From Smithellaceae bacterium (GTDB lineage Bacteria > Desulfobacterota > Syntrophia > Syntrophales > Smithellaceae), in contig JAQVLL010000068.1 of NCBI GenBank assembly GCA_028704195.1, positions 1 through 8,345 on the forward strand: a stretch of DNA of 8,345 nucleotides. Reading direction: 5' to 3'. The notes beneath the pieces are model-generated. The model ran no database searches. It had not been told where the DNA came from and saw only the letters and a program-made list of their open reading frames with translations. This document shows, piece after piece, positions 7,461 to 8,345 of this stretch (position 1 is its first letter; each line of letters starts with the position of its first letter). The translations under genes were made by a program, and so were the position numbers.

Positions 7461-8345
7461 ATGAAATATATCGTATTATTAGGAGATGGAATGGCGGATT
7501 ACCCGAGCCAGAAGCTCGGGGGGAAAACACCGCTTGAATGCGCCATGACTCCCTTTCTGGATCAAATCGCCGGCCTGGGTACCCTGGGTCTTGTGGATAC
7601 CATTCCCGCAGGCTACACTCCAGGGTCGGATGTAGCCAATCTCAGCGTGCTGGGATACGATCCCGCAGAAACTTACACAGGCCGCGGTCCTCTTGAGGCA
7701 GCCAGTATGGGGATCCATCTGGAGTCCGATGATATCGCCTACCGCTGCAATCTTGTAACCATCGGTAGTCAGGATACGGATGAAGCCTTTATGGATGACT
7801 TTACAGCCGGGCATATTACTTCCGTGGAAGCCGGTGAAATCATCCAGCACATCAACAAGAACATCGGTTCATCACAGATACAGTTTTTCCCGGGCGTCGG
7901 TTACCGTCATTTAATGATCTGGAGAAACGCATCCGGATCTCCGCAGACGACCCCGCCCCATGATATTCCAGGGAAAGCGATCCTTCCCTATCTTCCTTCC
8001 GGAGACTTTGCAGCGGAAGTTCAAGAGATCATGAAGAGAGCGGTAGAAGTTCTCAAGGATCATCCGGTCAACATCAGACGCCTGGAAAACGGCAAAAAAC
8101 AGGCAAATTCCATCTGGCTGTGGGGTCAGGGGAAAAAGCCACAGATTGTACCTTTGACCCAAACGTATGATCTGGCGGGCGGCATGATATCGGCTGTTGA
8201 TCTCTTAAACGGCCTGGGAGTGAATGCCGGATTAAAGCCGTTGCGCGTTGAGGGTGCCACAGGATATATCGACACCAATTATGAAGGCAAGGCAACAATG
8301 GCTCTTGACGCCCTGAAATTCATGGATTTTGTTTTTCTGCATCTG
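7461..8345 (+). CDS. Archaeal-type phosphoglycerate mutase family protein, proposed homoserine kinase (3' end outside window)
   Basis: The frame is open from ATG 7461 to the window end (295 codons seen; the family is about 400). It belongs to the alkaline phosphatase superfamily, cofactor-independent phosphoglycerate mutase of archaeal type (COG3635). Motifs in order are LLGDGMAD with metal ligand D9, GSDVANLSVLGYDP with the presumed nucleophile S56, TGRGPLEA (73-80), PPHDIPGK (165-172) and WLWGQGK (219-225). The window stops just after FVFLHL, before the second set of metal ligands. Members next to threonine genes form a subgroup, named in TIGRFAMs (TIGR02535, from memory) as a proposed homoserine kinase. 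The position 22 bp after homoserine dehydrogenase fits: it would phosphorylate homoserine in place of ThrB. The alternative is a true glycolytic mutase interconverting 3- and 2-phosphoglycerate. The ribosome binding site is weak (GGA at 7449-7451), which suggests translation following hom. Family is secure; substrate is inferred from context. Confidence 0.88.
   Translation, partial: MKYIVLLGDGMADYPSQKLGGKTPLECAMTPFLDQIAGLGTLGLVDTIPAGYTPGSDVANLSVLGYDPAETYTGRGPLEAASMGIHLESDDIAYRCNLVTIGSQDTDEAFMDDFTAGHITSVEAGEIIQHINKNIGSSQIQFFPGVGYRHLMIWRNASGSPQTTPPHDIPGKAILPYLPSGDFAAEVQEIMKRAVEVLKDHPVNIRRLENGKKQANSIWLWGQGKKPQIVPLTQTYDLAGGMISAVDLLNGLGVNAGLKPLRVEGATGYIDTNYEGKATMALDALKFMDFVFLHL

Overview
The window is a compact, all-plus-strand stretch of bacterial chromosome. 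It has six protein-coding genes, two of them cut by the window edges, and intergenic gaps of 15-138 bp. No RNA genes, insertion sequences, CRISPR arrays or phage genes were recognised. The gene content, the protein sequences and the moderate base composition suggest an anaerobic deltaproteobacterium (Desulfobacterota), perhaps near the Syntrophales. The clues are a RecG with a long N-terminal extension and a homoserine dehydrogenase followed by an archaeal-type phosphoglycerate-mutase-like gene. This taxonomic guess is inferred from family knowledge, not from a marker gene.

Bases 1-2412 encode the DNA helicase RecG (5' end outside the window). An 81-bp gap follows, then a two-gene glycosylation unit: a soluble family-2 glycosyltransferase of the dolichyl/undecaprenyl-phosphate sugar synthase type (about 2494-3282), and, 15 bp later, a multi-spanning ArnT/PMT-like glycosyltransferase (3298-5007). 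The likely logic is that the first enzyme loads a sugar onto a polyprenyl phosphate and the second uses that lipid-linked sugar to decorate a glycolipid or protein on the outer face of the inner membrane. A ketopantoate reductase family gene (5072-5989) closes this set.

A 138-bp gap carries a good sigma70-type promoter (6031-6058), with a short imperfect palindrome in its spacer, and a strong ribosome binding site. It opens a second unit: homoserine dehydrogenase (6128-7438) and, 22 bp later, a gene of the archaeal-type cofactor-independent phosphoglycerate mutase family (7461 to beyond 8345). In this context the latter is best read as the proposed non-orthologous homoserine kinase, so the pair would catalyse consecutive steps of threonine synthesis: aspartate semialdehyde to homoserine to O-phosphohomoserine.

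The most interesting point is this mutase-like gene as a possible homoserine kinase replacement. The rest of the window looks like ordinary core and cell-envelope genes.
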